From Novosphingobium acidiphilum DSM 19966 (GTDB lineage: Bacteria > Pseudomonadota > Alphaproteobacteria > Sphingomonadales > Sphingomonadaceae), in the NCBI RefSeq assembly GCF_000429005.1, contig NZ_AUBA01000010.1:1-64000 (forward strand): a DNA stretch of 64,000 bases. Direction: 5' to 3'. Numbering within the stretch: the stretch's first letter is position 1; every line of letters starts with the position of its first letter. Made by a program: the position numbers and the translations under genes. This document shows positions 33,152 to 42,570 of this stretch, piece by piece. The notes under the pieces are model-generated. The model was not told the DNA's origin. It worked only from the letters and a program-made list of their open reading frames with translations, and did not search any database.

Positions 33152-35434
33152 ATGAAGACCCGTTTTGCCGTGCGCCTGTCGGCGAGCCTGCTGCCGTTGC
33201 TGATGGGCGCGACGCCCGCGCTGGCCGAGGCCCCCGCCCCGCCCGAAATCGAGGTGGTCGGCCATCCCGATCCCGAGGGCCTGCTGCCCGACCAGACCGC
33301 GCCGCGATCGGTCAGCGCGATCGCCACCGATTTCATCAGCAAACAGGCCCCGACGCTGAACGCGTTTCAGCTGGTCAATCTGCTGCCCGGTGCCAACGTG
33401 GCGATGACCGACCCCTATGGCCTGTCGGTCAGTTCCAGCCTGACATTGCGCGGCCTGGGCCAGGACGAGATCGGCGTGCTGATGGAGGGCGCGCCGCAGA
33501 ACGACATCGGTTATTACTATGCCTATCCCGCGCAGTTTGCCGACAACGAAAACGTCAAGGCGGTTACGCTGACGCAAGGCGCGGTCGATATCGATTCGCC
33601 GCTGGTCGGCACCGCCGGCGGTCTGTTGTCGCTGACGCTCGATGATCCCAGGGCGCGGCGCGGGGCGCAGCTTGATCTGTCGGCCGGGTCCTACAACGAA
33701 GGGCGCCTGTTTGCCCGCTATGACACCGGCCTGCTGGGCACCAGCGGCCTTCGCGGTTTCGTGTCGTATTCGTTCAACCGGGCCGACAACTGGCGCGGGG
33801 CGGGCTTCGACACGCGCCAGCACGTAGATGCCAAGCTTCTTGACGAATGGGGCAATGGCAACCGCGCCAGCATCAGTGTGTCGTTCAACGATGCCGATAC
33901 CTCGACATATCCCGGCGCGACGCTGGCGCAGTGGCAGGCGCAAGGGCGCGGGTTCAACTATGACGCCCGCTATACCGATGGTGATACCAATTACTGGCGG
34001 CTCTATCGCAGCCCGTTCCGCAATCTCTATGCCGCGGCCCCGGTGCACCTGACACTGGGCGATGGGCTGACGTTCGACAGCACCGGCTATTTCCAGCTTG
34101 GCTATGGCAATTCGCCGTATGGCACGCAGCTGACCACCACCGGCAATTATCAGGGCACCACGCTGCTGACCCAGCCGATCGTGCTGCCCGGCGCCGAAGA
34201 CGGAGTGGCGACCGTGCTGGGCAATTACACCGGTCAACAGATGCGCGCGGGCGACGTGGCAAAGCTGATCTGGCACCCGGGCGCGCACACGATCACCGCC
34301 GGGGTGTGGTTCGATTATGGCACCGATCACGATATCCAGTCCTATACCCCGATCGATGCCGGCGGCACCCCGATCGACATCTGGGGATACCGGTCCAACG
34401 CGATCAAGACCGCCGATGGCCAGCTGCTGGCCTATGAAAACGAACGCACGATCACCGTGACCAAGGGGGTTTTCGTGGCCGACAGCATTGCGGTAACGCC
34501 GCGGCTGGGTCTCGATCTGGGGTTCAAGGGCGTGGGCGTGCTGCACAGCGGCATGAACTACCTGCCGGGGCCGCAATCGGTGGTGCATTTCGCCAGCTTT
34601 GCCGCGCTGCCGCGCGCGGCGCTGCATTACCGCCTGGATGACCGGCAACAGGTCTTTGCCAACGTGGCCACCAATTTCCGCGCGCCCGACGAATACACCT
34701 TGTACAACAGCTATGACGGCGGCGCGCTGGCCGGGGCGGGCACGACCGCGCTGCGCAACGAATATGCGGTGTCCGAAGAACTGGGCTATCGCTTTATCGG
34801 ACCGGTGCTGTCGCTGTCGCTGACCGGGTTTCATTACCATTTCCGCAACCGTCAGCTGGCCACGGTGATCGATGCGGATGGCGCGTTGGTCAATTCGACC
34901 GTGAACGCGGGCAGCCAGACTTCGTATGGCCTGGACGCAGAGGTCGACTATCGCCCGGTTCGCGGATTTTCGGTCTATCTGTCGGGCGAATACCTGCACG
35001 CGCGCATCGACAGCGACCTGCCGGTGGATGGCGATCTGCTGCCCACCAGCGGCCGGCACGCGGTGTCGAGCCCGACTGTGCAGTTCGGCCTGGGCACCAC
35101 GTATGACCGGGGCCGGCTGTTCGGCAGCACCGCGCTGAAATATGTCGGGCGGCAATATTCGACCTTTACCAACGACGAGAGCATCGCGGGCTATGCCACG
35201 CTTGATCTGTCGATCGGCGTGCATCTGGCCGGGCTGGTCGATGCCAATCGTACCGATCTGCGGCTCAACGTAATCAACGCGACCAATCCGCATGTGCTGT
35301 CGGGGGTCGAAGCGATCAGCACCAATGCGCAAGACACGACCGGCCGCAATGGCACGCCGATTTCGGGCACCGCGCCTGTCTATTACATCGGCAGCGGCCG
35401 CGCCTTTGTCGTCACGCTGGCGCGGGCGTTCTGA
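33152..35434 (+). CDS. TonB-dependent receptor, predicted thiamine uptake
   Basis: 760 residues from ATG 33152, GGAG 10 bases upstream. A signal peptide (SLLPLLMGATPALA) precedes a TonB-box-like EIEVVG, the plug domain (SLTLRGLGQDEIGVLMEG) and a barrel that ends in ALARAF-type Phe (TLARAF). The TPP riboswitch directly upstream and PnuT downstream point to thiamine or a precursor as substrate, matching the receptors predicted by comparative genomics for thiamine. The barrel family alone would not tell the substrate. The kinase gene starts 2 bases after its stop. Confidence 0.9.
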   Translation: MKTRFAVRLSASLLPLLMGATPALAEAPAPPEIEVVGHPDPEGLLPDQTAPRSVSAIATDFISKQAPTLNAFQLVNLLPGANVAMTDPYGLSVSSSLTLRGLGQDEIGVLMEGAPQNDIGYYYAYPAQFADNENVKAVTLTQGAVDIDSPLVGTAGGLLSLTLDDPRARRGAQLDLSAGSYNEGRLFARYDTGLLGTSGLRGFVSYSFNRADNWRGAGFDTRQHVDAKLLDEWGNGNRASISVSFNDADTSTYPGATLAQWQAQGRGFNYDARYTDGDTNYWRLYRSPFRNLYAAAPVHLTLGDGLTFDSTGYFQLGYGNSPYGTQLTTTGNYQGTTLLTQPIVLPGAEDGVATVLGNYTGQQMRAGDVAKLIWHPGAHTITAGVWFDYGTDHDIQSYTPIDAGGTPIDIWGYRSNAIKTADGQLLAYENERTITVTKGVFVADSIAVTPRLGLDLGFKGVGVLHSGMNYLPGPQSVVHFASFAALPRAALHYRLDDRQQVFANVATNFRAPDEYTLYNSYDGGALAGAGTTALRNEYAVSEELGYRFIGPVLSLSLTGFHYHFRNRQLATVIDADGALVNSTVNAGSQTSYGLDAEVDYRPVRGFSVYLSGEYLHARIDSDLPVDGDLLPTSGRHAVSSPTVQFGLGTTYDRGRLFGSTALKYVGRQYSTFTNDESIAGYATLDLSIGVHLAGLVDANRTDLRLNVINATNPHVLSGVEAISTNAQDTTGRNGTPISGTAPVYYIGSGRAFVVTLARAF

Positions 35435-35436
35435 AC

Positions 35437-36576
35437 GTGGATCGGGCGGGGCATCTGGTGCACGGCATGGGCACCGCGCTGGAACCCGCGGCCTGGCCCG
35501 CGATCACCCCGGGCGAAGCCGGCGCCGTGCTGCGGCATTTTCCGGCGGCCGGGCACCTGATCGATCTGTCCTGGCATTCGCCACGCCCGTTTTCGGCCGC
35601 CGCGCTGGTCGCCACCGATGCGGGCGCGTTCGTGCTCAAGCGCCATCACCGCGCGGTGCGGTCGCCCGATGCACTGGCGCAAGAACACAGCTTTATCGCG
35701 CATCTGCGCGCGAACGGCCTGTCGGTGCCGCAGGTCATGGCCACACGCGACGGTGGCGGCGTGCTGGCGCAGGGCGAATGGACATATGAACTGCACGCGC
35801 GGTCGGCGGGCCTTGATCTCTATCGCGACAGGCCGTCCTGGACCCCCTTTCTCAGCCATGCCCACGCCCATGCGGCGGGTATCGCGCTGGGGCAACTGCA
35901 CCGCGCGGCGCGCGATTTCACAGCGCCGGCGCGTGGCCCCGATCCGCTGATCGGCAGCTTTACGATCATACCTGCGGCCGATCCGCTGGCCGCCGCCGAG
36001 GCCTATGTCGCCCGGCGTCCGGCGCTGGCGCGCTTTCTGGCGGACCTGCCCTGGCAGCACGATCTGGCGCGGCGGTTTGCCGCATGGGGGCAGGGTCTGC
36101 CCGAACGCCTGGCCCGGCAGCGCTTGCTGTGGACGCACAACGACTGGCATCCGTCCAATCTGCTGTGGGCGGCGGACGGCAGCGTCAGCACGGTGTTCGA
36201 CTTTGGCCTTGCGACGCAGACGTGCGCGCTGCACGATCTGGCCACCGCGATCGAACGCACCGCGATCCCCTGGCTCGATCTGGCAGAGGGCCAGGGTCAT
36301 GCCCGCGCCGATCCGCAGGCCGCGCTGACGCTATTGGCCGGGTATCGCACGGTTACACCGCTGAACGCGGACGATGTGGCCACGCTCGTGCGGTTGTTGC
36401 CGGTGGTCCATGTCGAATTCGCGCTATCCGAGGTCGATTATTTTGCCGGCATTCTGGCCGACCGCGCTGCGGCCACGCTGGCATGGCAGGGCTATTGCCT
36501 CGATCATGCGGACTGGTTCGCTGCGCCGCGCGGCCGGGAATTTCTGGCCGCGCTCGAACGCGGGGCCAGCGCGTGA
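35437..36576 (+). CDS. Phosphotransferase (APH/thiamine-kinase-like)
   Basis: 379 residues from GTG 35437. The ATP-binding FVLKRHHR, the catalytic loop WTHNDWHPSNLLW (Brenner motif) and VFDFGLAT with the metal-binding Asp mark the aminoglycoside phosphotransferase/choline kinase fold. Because it lies between a riboswitch-controlled receptor and PnuT, thiamine is the likely substrate: phosphorylation would trap the imported vitamin, as ThiK does. It resembles ThiK by fold only. Its stop shares an A with the next ATG (TGATG). Confidence 0.8.
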   Translation: MDRAGHLVHGMGTALEPAAWPAITPGEAGAVLRHFPAAGHLIDLSWHSPRPFSAAALVATDAGAFVLKRHHRAVRSPDALAQEHSFIAHLRANGLSVPQVMATRDGGGVLAQGEWTYELHARSAGLDLYRDRPSWTPFLSHAHAHAAGIALGQLHRAARDFTAPARGPDPLIGSFTIIPAADPLAAAEAYVARRPALARFLADLPWQHDLARRFAAWGQGLPERLARQRLLWTHNDWHPSNLLWAADGSVSTVFDFGLATQTCALHDLATAIERTAIPWLDLAEGQGHARADPQAALTLLAGYRTVTPLNADDVATLVRLLPVVHVEFALSEVDYFAGILADRAAATLAWQGYCLDHADWFAAPRGREFLAALERGASA

Positions 36577-37154
36577 TGTCCATGCTCGAAATCATCGCGG
36601 TCGTGACCAGTTTTATGGCCATCTGGCTGACCGCGCGGCGCGCGATGCTGTGCTGGCCGGTCAACCTTGTCGCCTGCGCGCTTTATTTCAAACTGTTCCT
36701 CGATGTGCGGCTTTATGCCGACATGGTGCTGCAGGCGCTGTTTGGCGCAGGCCTTGTCTATGGCTGGATAATGTGGGCGCGGGGCAAGGCCGCAACCGGC
36801 ACGATCGTGGTCGAACCGCTGGCGGTGCGGCCCGCGGCGGCGGCATTGGCTGCGGGTGCTGCGGGCGCGGTGGCGATCGGCTGGTTTACCAGCCACTATA
36901 CCGACGCGGCGCTGCCGTGGGTGGATGCAGCACTCAGCAGCTTCAGCCTGGTCGCGCAATTCTGGGCCGCGCGCCGCCATGCGGCGAACTGGCTGGCGTG
37001 GATCGCGCTCGACAGCCTTTATGTCGGCATGTTCGTGTTCAAGGGGCTGTGGCTGACCGCGGGGCTCTATGCCGCGATGATCGCGCTGGCCGTGCTGGGA
37101 TATCGCCAATGGCGGCGCGGCGATCAGGCCGCGCGGGTTACCGTGACGATATAG
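36576..37154 (+). CDS. pnuT: PnuC-family transporter, predicted thiamine carrier PnuT
   Basis: 192 residues from ATG 36576 (GTG 36573 also possible). About seven hydrophobic spans, with the family's conserved WPVNLVACALYF, ADMVLQALFGAGLVYGW and LAWIALDSLYVGMFV. PnuC proteins move vitamins by facilitated diffusion, with a kinase pulling the flux. The operon under a TPP riboswitch indicates the thiamine branch. Its last 31 bases overlap the 3' end of ubiG on the other strand. Confidence 0.85.
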   Translation: MSMLEIIAVVTSFMAIWLTARRAMLCWPVNLVACALYFKLFLDVRLYADMVLQALFGAGLVYGWIMWARGKAATGTIVVEPLAVRPAAAALAAGAAGAVAIGWFTSHYTDAALPWVDAALSSFSLVAQFWAARRHAANWLAWIALDSLYVGMFVFKGLWLTAGLYAAMIALAVLGYRQWRRGDQAARVTVTI

Positions 37155-37864
37155 TTCAGCGCCAGATTGTCCGACAGATGCAGGCCTTTGGCGGGGCTCC
37201 ACGCGATGCCTTGCGGATTGCCCATGGCAAGGCCCGCGTTGGCCAGCAGGTCGTGCAATTCGATCGGGGTGATGAAATCGTGCCAATGGTGCGTGCCGCG
37301 CGGAATCATCCCCATCCGTTCGGCCCCTTCGACCAGCAGCAGGCGCGATGCGGCGGTGCGGTTGGGGGTCGACAGGATCATCAGGCCCCCCTGGCCCAGC
37401 GCGCCGGCCAGCGCGGCCACGAACGCCGCCTTGTCGGCGACATGTTCGATCACTTCCATGCTGGTCACCAGATCGAAGCCGGCCAGATCGAGCTGCGCCA
37501 CATCGCCGCAGTGATACGTGATCTCCAGGCCCCCTGCGGCGGCATGGGCGGTGGCCACGCGGACATTGTCGTGCGACGCATCCACACCGGTGACTGCCGC
37601 GCCCAGCCGCGCCAAAGGCTCGGTCAACAGGCCCGCGCCGCACCCGACATCCAGCGCACGCCGGCCCATCAAAGGCCGCATCGCGCGTCGTGCCGAACCG
37701 AAATGCGCATCGATCGCGGTGCGGATGAAACCCAGCCGGACCGGGTTCAGTGTGTGCAGCATCGCCGATGAACCCGCCGGATCCCACCAGTCATCGGCCA
37801 GACGACCGAAATGGGCGGCTTCATCGGGGCGGATCGTGGCCGGAATCGGTGTTGCATTGCTCAT
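37124..37864 (-). CDS. ubiG: Ubiquinone biosynthesis O-methyltransferase UbiG
   Basis: 246 residues from ATG 37864; MSNATP fits better than the upstream ATG at 37900. The opening EAAHFGRLADDWWDPAG and MLHTLNPVRLGFI are typical of UbiG. The SAM site is ALDVGCGAGLLTEPLA, and the later motifs VTSMEVIEHV and HHWHDFITP are present. It performs both O-methylations in ubiquinone synthesis. It is convergent to pnuT (31-bp overlap) and divergent from lysC. Confidence 0.96.
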   Translation of the reverse strand: MSNATPIPATIRPDEAAHFGRLADDWWDPAGSSAMLHTLNPVRLGFIRTAIDAHFGSARRAMRPLMGRRALDVGCGAGLLTEPLARLGAAVTGVDASHDNVRVATAHAAAGGLEITYHCGDVAQLDLAGFDLVTSMEVIEHVADKAAFVAALAGALGQGGLMILSTPNRTAASRLLLVEGAERMGMIPRGTHHWHDFITPIELHDLLANAGLAMGNPQGIAWSPAKGLHLSDNLALNYIVTVTRAA

Positions 37865-37944
37865 GCCCCACCCGTAAAGCGCCCCGCTGATACGGTCCAT
37901 GGGCCGTGTGGGAAATATTGTTTCACTGCATGGGAGCAGCCCGC

Positions 37945-39201
37945 TTGGCCCGCATCGTGATGAAATTCGGCGGCACGTCGATGGCCGGCACCGAGCGCAT
38001 CCGCCGCGTTGCGCGGATCGTGCAGCGTCAACAGGCGGCCGGGCATGAAGTGGCGGTGGTGGTCTCGGCCATGGCCGGCGAAACCGATCGCCTGGTCAAT
38101 TTCTGCCGCGAAGCCAGCGCGCTGTATGACCCTGCCGAATACGACGTGGTGGTGGCCAGCGGCGAACAGGTCACTTCGGGCCTGCTTGCGCTGCATCTGC
38201 AGGCGCTGGGGTGCAGGGCGCGGTCATGGCTGGGCTGGCAATTGCCGGTCCACACCGACGATGCCGCGTCCAAGGCGCGGATCGAGGGGATCGACGCGGT
38301 GGCGCTGCTCGCCTCGATGGCGTCGGGCGAAATCGCGGTGATCCCGGGGTTTCAGGGGCTGAGCGACGCGGGCCGACTGACCACGCTGGGCAGGGGTGGA
38401 TCGGACACTTCGGCGGTGGCGGTGGCCGCGGCGATCCGCGCCGATCGCTGTGACATCTACACCGATGTCGACGGGGTCTATACCACCGACCCGCGTATCG
38501 TTGCCAAGGCGCGCAAGCTGAAGAACGTGACGTACGAGGAAATGCTCGAACTGGCCTCGGTCGGATCGAAAGTGCTCCAGACGCGCTCGGTCAGCCTGGC
38601 GATGAAGGAAAACGTGCGCGTACAGGTGCTGTCCTCGTTCATCGACGAAACCGCGCCTGCCGCCGACACCCTGCCCGGCACGATGATCGTGTCTGATGAA
38701 GAACTCGAGGGCCTTGATATGGAACGTCAGCTGATCACCGGGATTGCCGCCGACAAGAACGATGCCAAGGTCATCCTGACCGCGGTGCCCGACCGGCCGG
38801 GCGCGGTCGCGCTGATTTTCGGGCCGCTGGCCGAAGCGAACATCAACGTCGACATGATCATCCAGAACGTCGGGCGCGCCGACACCGATACCGATGTCAC
38901 GTTTACCGTGCCGCAGGCCGATCTGGAACGCACCAAGGCGGTGCTCGATGCCAATCGCGCCGGGATCGGGTATGAAAAACTCGGCACCGACAGCAAAGTG
39001 TCAAAGATTTCGGTGGTCGGCGTCGGCATGCGCAGCCACGCCGGCGTGGCCGCCACGATGTTCAAGGCGCTGGCCGACCGCGGCATCAATATCCAGGCGA
39101 TCAGCACATCGGAAATCAAGGTCTCGGTGCTGATCGATTCGGACGAAACCGAACTGGCGGTGCGCGTGCTGCACACCGCCTATGGCCTTGACGCAGAATA
39201 G
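37945..39201 (+). CDS. lysC: Aspartate kinase LysC
   Basis: 418 residues from TTG 37945, chosen because ARIVMKFGGTSM then starts near the N-terminus and GGGAG lies upstream; ATG 37930 is another choice. KFGGTSMAG and GRGGSDTSAVAVA bind ATP and aspartate. Two C-terminal ACT domains (VPDRPGAVALIFGPLAEA and VVGVGMRSHAGVAATMFKAL) provide allosteric feedback by lysine and/or threonine. It feeds the dapB pathway coded at 25353. Confidence 0.97.
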   Translation: MARIVMKFGGTSMAGTERIRRVARIVQRQQAAGHEVAVVVSAMAGETDRLVNFCREASALYDPAEYDVVVASGEQVTSGLLALHLQALGCRARSWLGWQLPVHTDDAASKARIEGIDAVALLASMASGEIAVIPGFQGLSDAGRLTTLGRGGSDTSAVAVAAAIRADRCDIYTDVDGVYTTDPRIVAKARKLKNVTYEEMLELASVGSKVLQTRSVSLAMKENVRVQVLSSFIDETAPAADTLPGTMIVSDEELEGLDMERQLITGIAADKNDAKVILTAVPDRPGAVALIFGPLAEANINVDMIIQNVGRADTDTDVTFTVPQADLERTKAVLDANRAGIGYEKLGTDSKVSKISVVGVGMRSHAGVAATMFKALADRGINIQAISTSEIKVSVLIDSDETELAVRVLHTAYGLDAE

Positions 39202-39371
39202 GCGTCCGTAAATCCGTGCCCGGGGCAGGCCGTGGCGATCGGGTCCGATCGGGGCGCTGGGCGTTCGTCGCGGTGGCCCGGCCCTTGCCCAGCATGGCGA
39301 CCCACCGTAAAGGGGCGCAAGCGGGCCGGGGCAGGAACGCCGCACCAAGCATTTGAGGAACGAACGATACC

Positions 39372-40394
39372 ATGACCGCCTATCCAAAGACAGCGGCTCT
39401 CATGGCGCGCGGCGCCGAATTCCTGGGCAGCGAACACGCCGTGCTGTGCGGTGCGATGAGCTGGGTTTCAGAACGCAATCTGGTGTCGGCGATCAGCAAT
39501 GCCGGTGGCTTCGGCGTGATCGCGTGCGGTGCGATGACCCCCGACCTGCTCGATGCCGAAATTGCCGCGACGCGCGCGCTGACCGACCGGCCGTTCGGCG
39601 TCAACCTGATCACGATGCACCCGATGCTGTTCGATCTGATCGCGGTCACCGCCAGGCACCGCGTCAGCCATGTCGTGCTGGCCGGCGGCATCCCGCCCAA
39701 GGGCAGCATCGAGGCGATCAAGGCCTTTGGCGCCAAAGTTCTGGTGTTTGCCCCGACCATCGCGCTGGCCAAAAAACTGTTCCGCAGCGGCGCCGATGCG
39801 CTGGTGATCGAAGGCAGCGAGGCCGGCGGGCATATCGGCCCGGTTTCGACCGGCGTGCTGGCGCAGGAATTCCTGCCCGCGCTTGCCGAAGATCATATCG
39901 TGTTCGTGGCCGGTGGTATCGGCCGTGGCGAGGCGATGGCCGGTTATCTGGAAATGGGCGCCGCCGGGGTGCAGTTGGGCACACGGTTTGCCGCTGCCAC
40001 CGAATCGATCGCGCATCCCGATTTCAAAAAGGCGTTTTTCCGCGCCAATGCGCGCGATGCGATCGCCTCGGTCCAGGTTGATCCGCGGCTGCCGGTGATC
40101 CCGGTGCGCGCGTTGAAGAACAAGGGCACCGAGGAATTCACCGCAAAACAGATCGAAGTCGCCCACGCGCTCGATGCGGGCAGCCTCGACATGGGCGCGG
40201 CGCAGCTGGAAATCGAACATTTCTGGGCCGGCGCCTTGCGTCGCGCGGTGATCGACGGCGATGTCGAACGCGGCTCGATCATGGCAGGACAATCGGTGGG
40301 CCTGGTCACACAGGAATTGCCGGTGGCCACGATTATGGGCAATCTGCTTGACGAATGCGAACTGGCCCTGGGCAAGCGTCTGAAAGTGGCGTGA
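39372..40394 (+). CDS. Flavin oxidoreductase, nitronate monooxygenase-like
   Basis: 340 residues from ATG 39372, with GAGGAACG upstream. It is a TIM barrel: AISNAGGFGVIACGAM, PFGVNLITMHP, a central EGSEAGGHIGP with the catalytic-type His, VAGGIGRGEAMAGYLEMGA and GVQLGTRFAA. The same fold includes 2-nitropropane dioxygenase and FabK-like enoyl reductases, so the reaction is uncertain; FMN binding is likely. The preceding 170 bases (39202–39371) show nothing else. Confidence 0.88.
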   Translation: MTAYPKTAALMARGAEFLGSEHAVLCGAMSWVSERNLVSAISNAGGFGVIACGAMTPDLLDAEIAATRALTDRPFGVNLITMHPMLFDLIAVTARHRVSHVVLAGGIPPKGSIEAIKAFGAKVLVFAPTIALAKKLFRSGADALVIEGSEAGGHIGPVSTGVLAQEFLPALAEDHIVFVAGGIGRGEAMAGYLEMGAAGVQLGTRFAAATESIAHPDFKKAFFRANARDAIASVQVDPRLPVIPVRALKNKGTEEFTAKQIEVAHALDAGSLDMGAAQLEIEHFWAGALRRAVIDGDVERGSIMAGQSVGLVTQELPVATIMGNLLDECELALGKRLKVA

Positions 40395-40438
40395 TCTGCC
40401 ATCCGGCAAAGGCCTGATCGAAACGGGGTAACCACTGC

Positions 40439-41677
40439 ATGCCGCATCGCGCTTCACTGGGTTTCGTGTTCGTCGTCGTGCTGATCGACATGCTGGGGTT
40501 CGGCATTGTCATTCCGGTGTTCCCTTCGCTGATCATGAACCTGGCGCATGTCACGATCAATGTGGCGGCGGCCTATGCCGGGTGGCTGGGGGCGGGCTAT
40601 GCCATGATGCAGTTCGTCTGCGCCCCGGTCATCGGCAATCTGTCCGACCGCTTCGGGCGGCGCCCGGTGATGCTGGTGGCGATCCTGGCGCTGGGGCTGG
40701 ATTATCTGCTGCAATGGTGGGCCCCGGTGTTCGGCTGGCTGATCGTCGGCCGGCTTCTGGCAGGGGTGACCGGGGCCAGTTATTCGGCCGCCTATGCCTA
40801 TATTGCCGATATCACCCCGCCCGAAAAACGCGCCGCCAGCTTTGGCCTGGTGGGACTGGCATTCGGTGTGGGGTTTGTCGTGGGGCCGGCGCTGGGCGGT
40901 GTGCTGGGCACGATCGAGCCGCGCCTGCCGTTTCTGGCGGCGGCGCTGCTGGCGCTGGCTAATTTCGGGTTCGGCCTGTTTTTTGTGCGCGAATCGCTGG
41001 CGCCAGAGCTGCGTCGTCGGTTTGACTGGCGCACGGCCAACGCGCTGTCATCGTTGCGCGCGCTGCGCGGACAAAGCGAGACCGTGCTGTGGTTCGTGGC
41101 CGCGCTGGGCGTGTGGCAATTGTCGCATATCGTCTATCCGGCGGTGTGGTCGTACATGGCGATCGCCGCCTATGGCTTTACCGCGCGCCAGGTCGGCTGG
41201 GCGCTGGCGCTGGTCGGGCTGAGTTCGGCCCTGGTTCAGGGGCTGGGCCTGCGCCGCGTGCTGCCGCTGCTGGGTGAACGCCGCGCGGTTATGCTGGGGG
41301 TGGCAGGGCTGGCGGCAGCCACCGTCCTGTACATGACCGCGACACAGACCTGGGTGGTGTACCTTGCCATCGCGATCGGGTCGCTCGAAGGGTTTGTTCA
41401 GGCGTCGATTTCGGGGCTGAACAGCCAGGCGGTCGATGCCCGCAGCCAGGGTGAATTGCAGGGCGCGGCGCAATCTGTCAGCGCGATCGCGCAGATCGTC
41501 GGCCCCCCGCTGTATGCCCAGACCCTGGCGCATTGCAGCGGGCCCGGTGCTTGGATCAATGCGCCGATGATGCCGATGGCGCTGGCGACGCTGTTCGGGC
41601 TGGTCACGCTGGCGCTGTTCCTGAAAGGCGCGGCCAAGCTCGGCGTGGTTCACCCTTCCAGTTCGACATCCCAGTAA
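40439..41677 (+). CDS. MFS exporter, TetA-like
   Basis: 412 residues, 12 spans. The first loop has the antiporter motif GNLSDRFGRRPVML, and the front half reads VVLIDMLGFGIVIPVFP, as in TetA/TCR-type drug:H+ antiporters. YAYIADITPPEKRAASFGLVGLAFG is the usual motif of helices 4–5. Export of drugs or metabolites is likely; resistance is not shown. Its 3' end overlaps the HNH gene by 28 bases. Confidence 0.9.
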   Translation: MPHRASLGFVFVVVLIDMLGFGIVIPVFPSLIMNLAHVTINVAAAYAGWLGAGYAMMQFVCAPVIGNLSDRFGRRPVMLVAILALGLDYLLQWWAPVFGWLIVGRLLAGVTGASYSAAYAYIADITPPEKRAASFGLVGLAFGVGFVVGPALGGVLGTIEPRLPFLAAALLALANFGFGLFFVRESLAPELRRRFDWRTANALSSLRALRGQSETVLWFVAALGVWQLSHIVYPAVWSYMAIAAYGFTARQVGWALALVGLSSALVQGLGLRRVLPLLGERRAVMLGVAGLAAATVLYMTATQTWVVYLAIAIGSLEGFVQASISGLNSQAVDARSQGELQGAAQSVSAIAQIVGPPLYAQTLAHCSGPGAWINAPMMPMALATLFGLVTLALFLKGAAKLGVVHPSSSTSQ

Positions 41678-42318
41678 AGCCAGTCGCGCCAGCTTTCGTG
41701 CAGGTAATTGGGCGGAAACGCGCGGCCCTTGTCCTGCAATTGCCAGGTGGTCGGGCGGATCGGTTCTTCGATCAGGCGCATGTGCGCCTGTTCAGGCGTG
41801 CGGCCGCCCTTTTTCATGTTGCACGGGGCGCAGGCCGCCGCGACATTTTCCCAGGTGGTGCGCCCGCCCAGTCGGCGCGGCACGACATGGTCAAAGGTCA
41901 GCTGTTCGTGGCTGCCGCAATACTGGCACATGAACTTGTCGCGCAAAAACAGATTGAAACGCGTGAACGCCGGAAATTCGCTGGGCCGCACATATTGCCG
42001 CAGCGCGATCACGCTGGGGATGCGCATGTCGAGCGACGGACTGTGCACTTCGCGTTCATACGTCGCGATGATGTCGACCCGTTCCAGAAACACCGCCTTG
42101 ATCGCGGTTTGCCATGGCCACAGGCTGAGCGGGTAATAGCTGAGCGGGGTGTAGTCGGCGTTCAGGACCAGTGCCGGACAGTTCGACAGGTGACGGCTGC
42201 TGCTGTGCCCGGCAAACCCGGTGTCGCCGACATAACGCGCAATATCGAACCGCTCGGCGCTGTCGCCGCCATGGGGCCTGGCCGAAGCCGCCCTTTCCAT
42301 CAACGCCTTATGAAGCAT
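41650..42318 (-). CDS. HNH endonuclease
   Basis: 222 residues from ATG 42318, or 216 from ATG 42300 (AAGGCG at good distance). The central KFMCQYCGSHEQLTFDHVVPR and CAPCNMKKGGRTPE give two Cys-x-x-Cys zinc ligands and the His-Asn-His nuclease core. This type is common and single-copy in alphaproteobacteria, and its target is unknown. The front half (LNADYTPLSYYPLSLWPWQTA) is the conserved N-terminal region of this group. Convergent overlap with the MFS gene. Confidence 0.92.
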   Translation of the reverse strand: MLHKALMERAASARPHGGDSAERFDIARYVGDTGFAGHSSSRHLSNCPALVLNADYTPLSYYPLSLWPWQTAIKAVFLERVDIIATYEREVHSPSLDMRIPSVIALRQYVRPSEFPAFTRFNLFLRDKFMCQYCGSHEQLTFDHVVPRRLGGRTTWENVAAACAPCNMKKGGRTPEQAHMRLIEEPIRPTTWQLQDKGRAFPPNYLHESWRDWLYWDVELEG

Positions 42319-42570
42319 GCTCCGGACCGGTTGTCTAACGCAGGAGCCCCGCTGCTCCCGCTGGGGGAGCCATGGGATACCCGCATGACCGCTTCATGAC
42401 GCATGCGCAGGTTGCACCACAGGTACGAGTCGCTCGTCAAGCACTGTGTCGTCGCCCGGGCGCTTTTTGCACAAGCGGTGCAATCCGATTGCCCCCAAGT
42501 CCCGGTTGCGCCAGACCGCAGCGCGCTGTCGGGTGTTCGGCGGTTGTCACCGATCTTGAAAGTGCCTCCA

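Noticed and set aside
32954..35332. Long minus-strand frame across the TonB receptor
   Set aside because: Shadow of the receptor gene, and it would also read through the TPP riboswitch.
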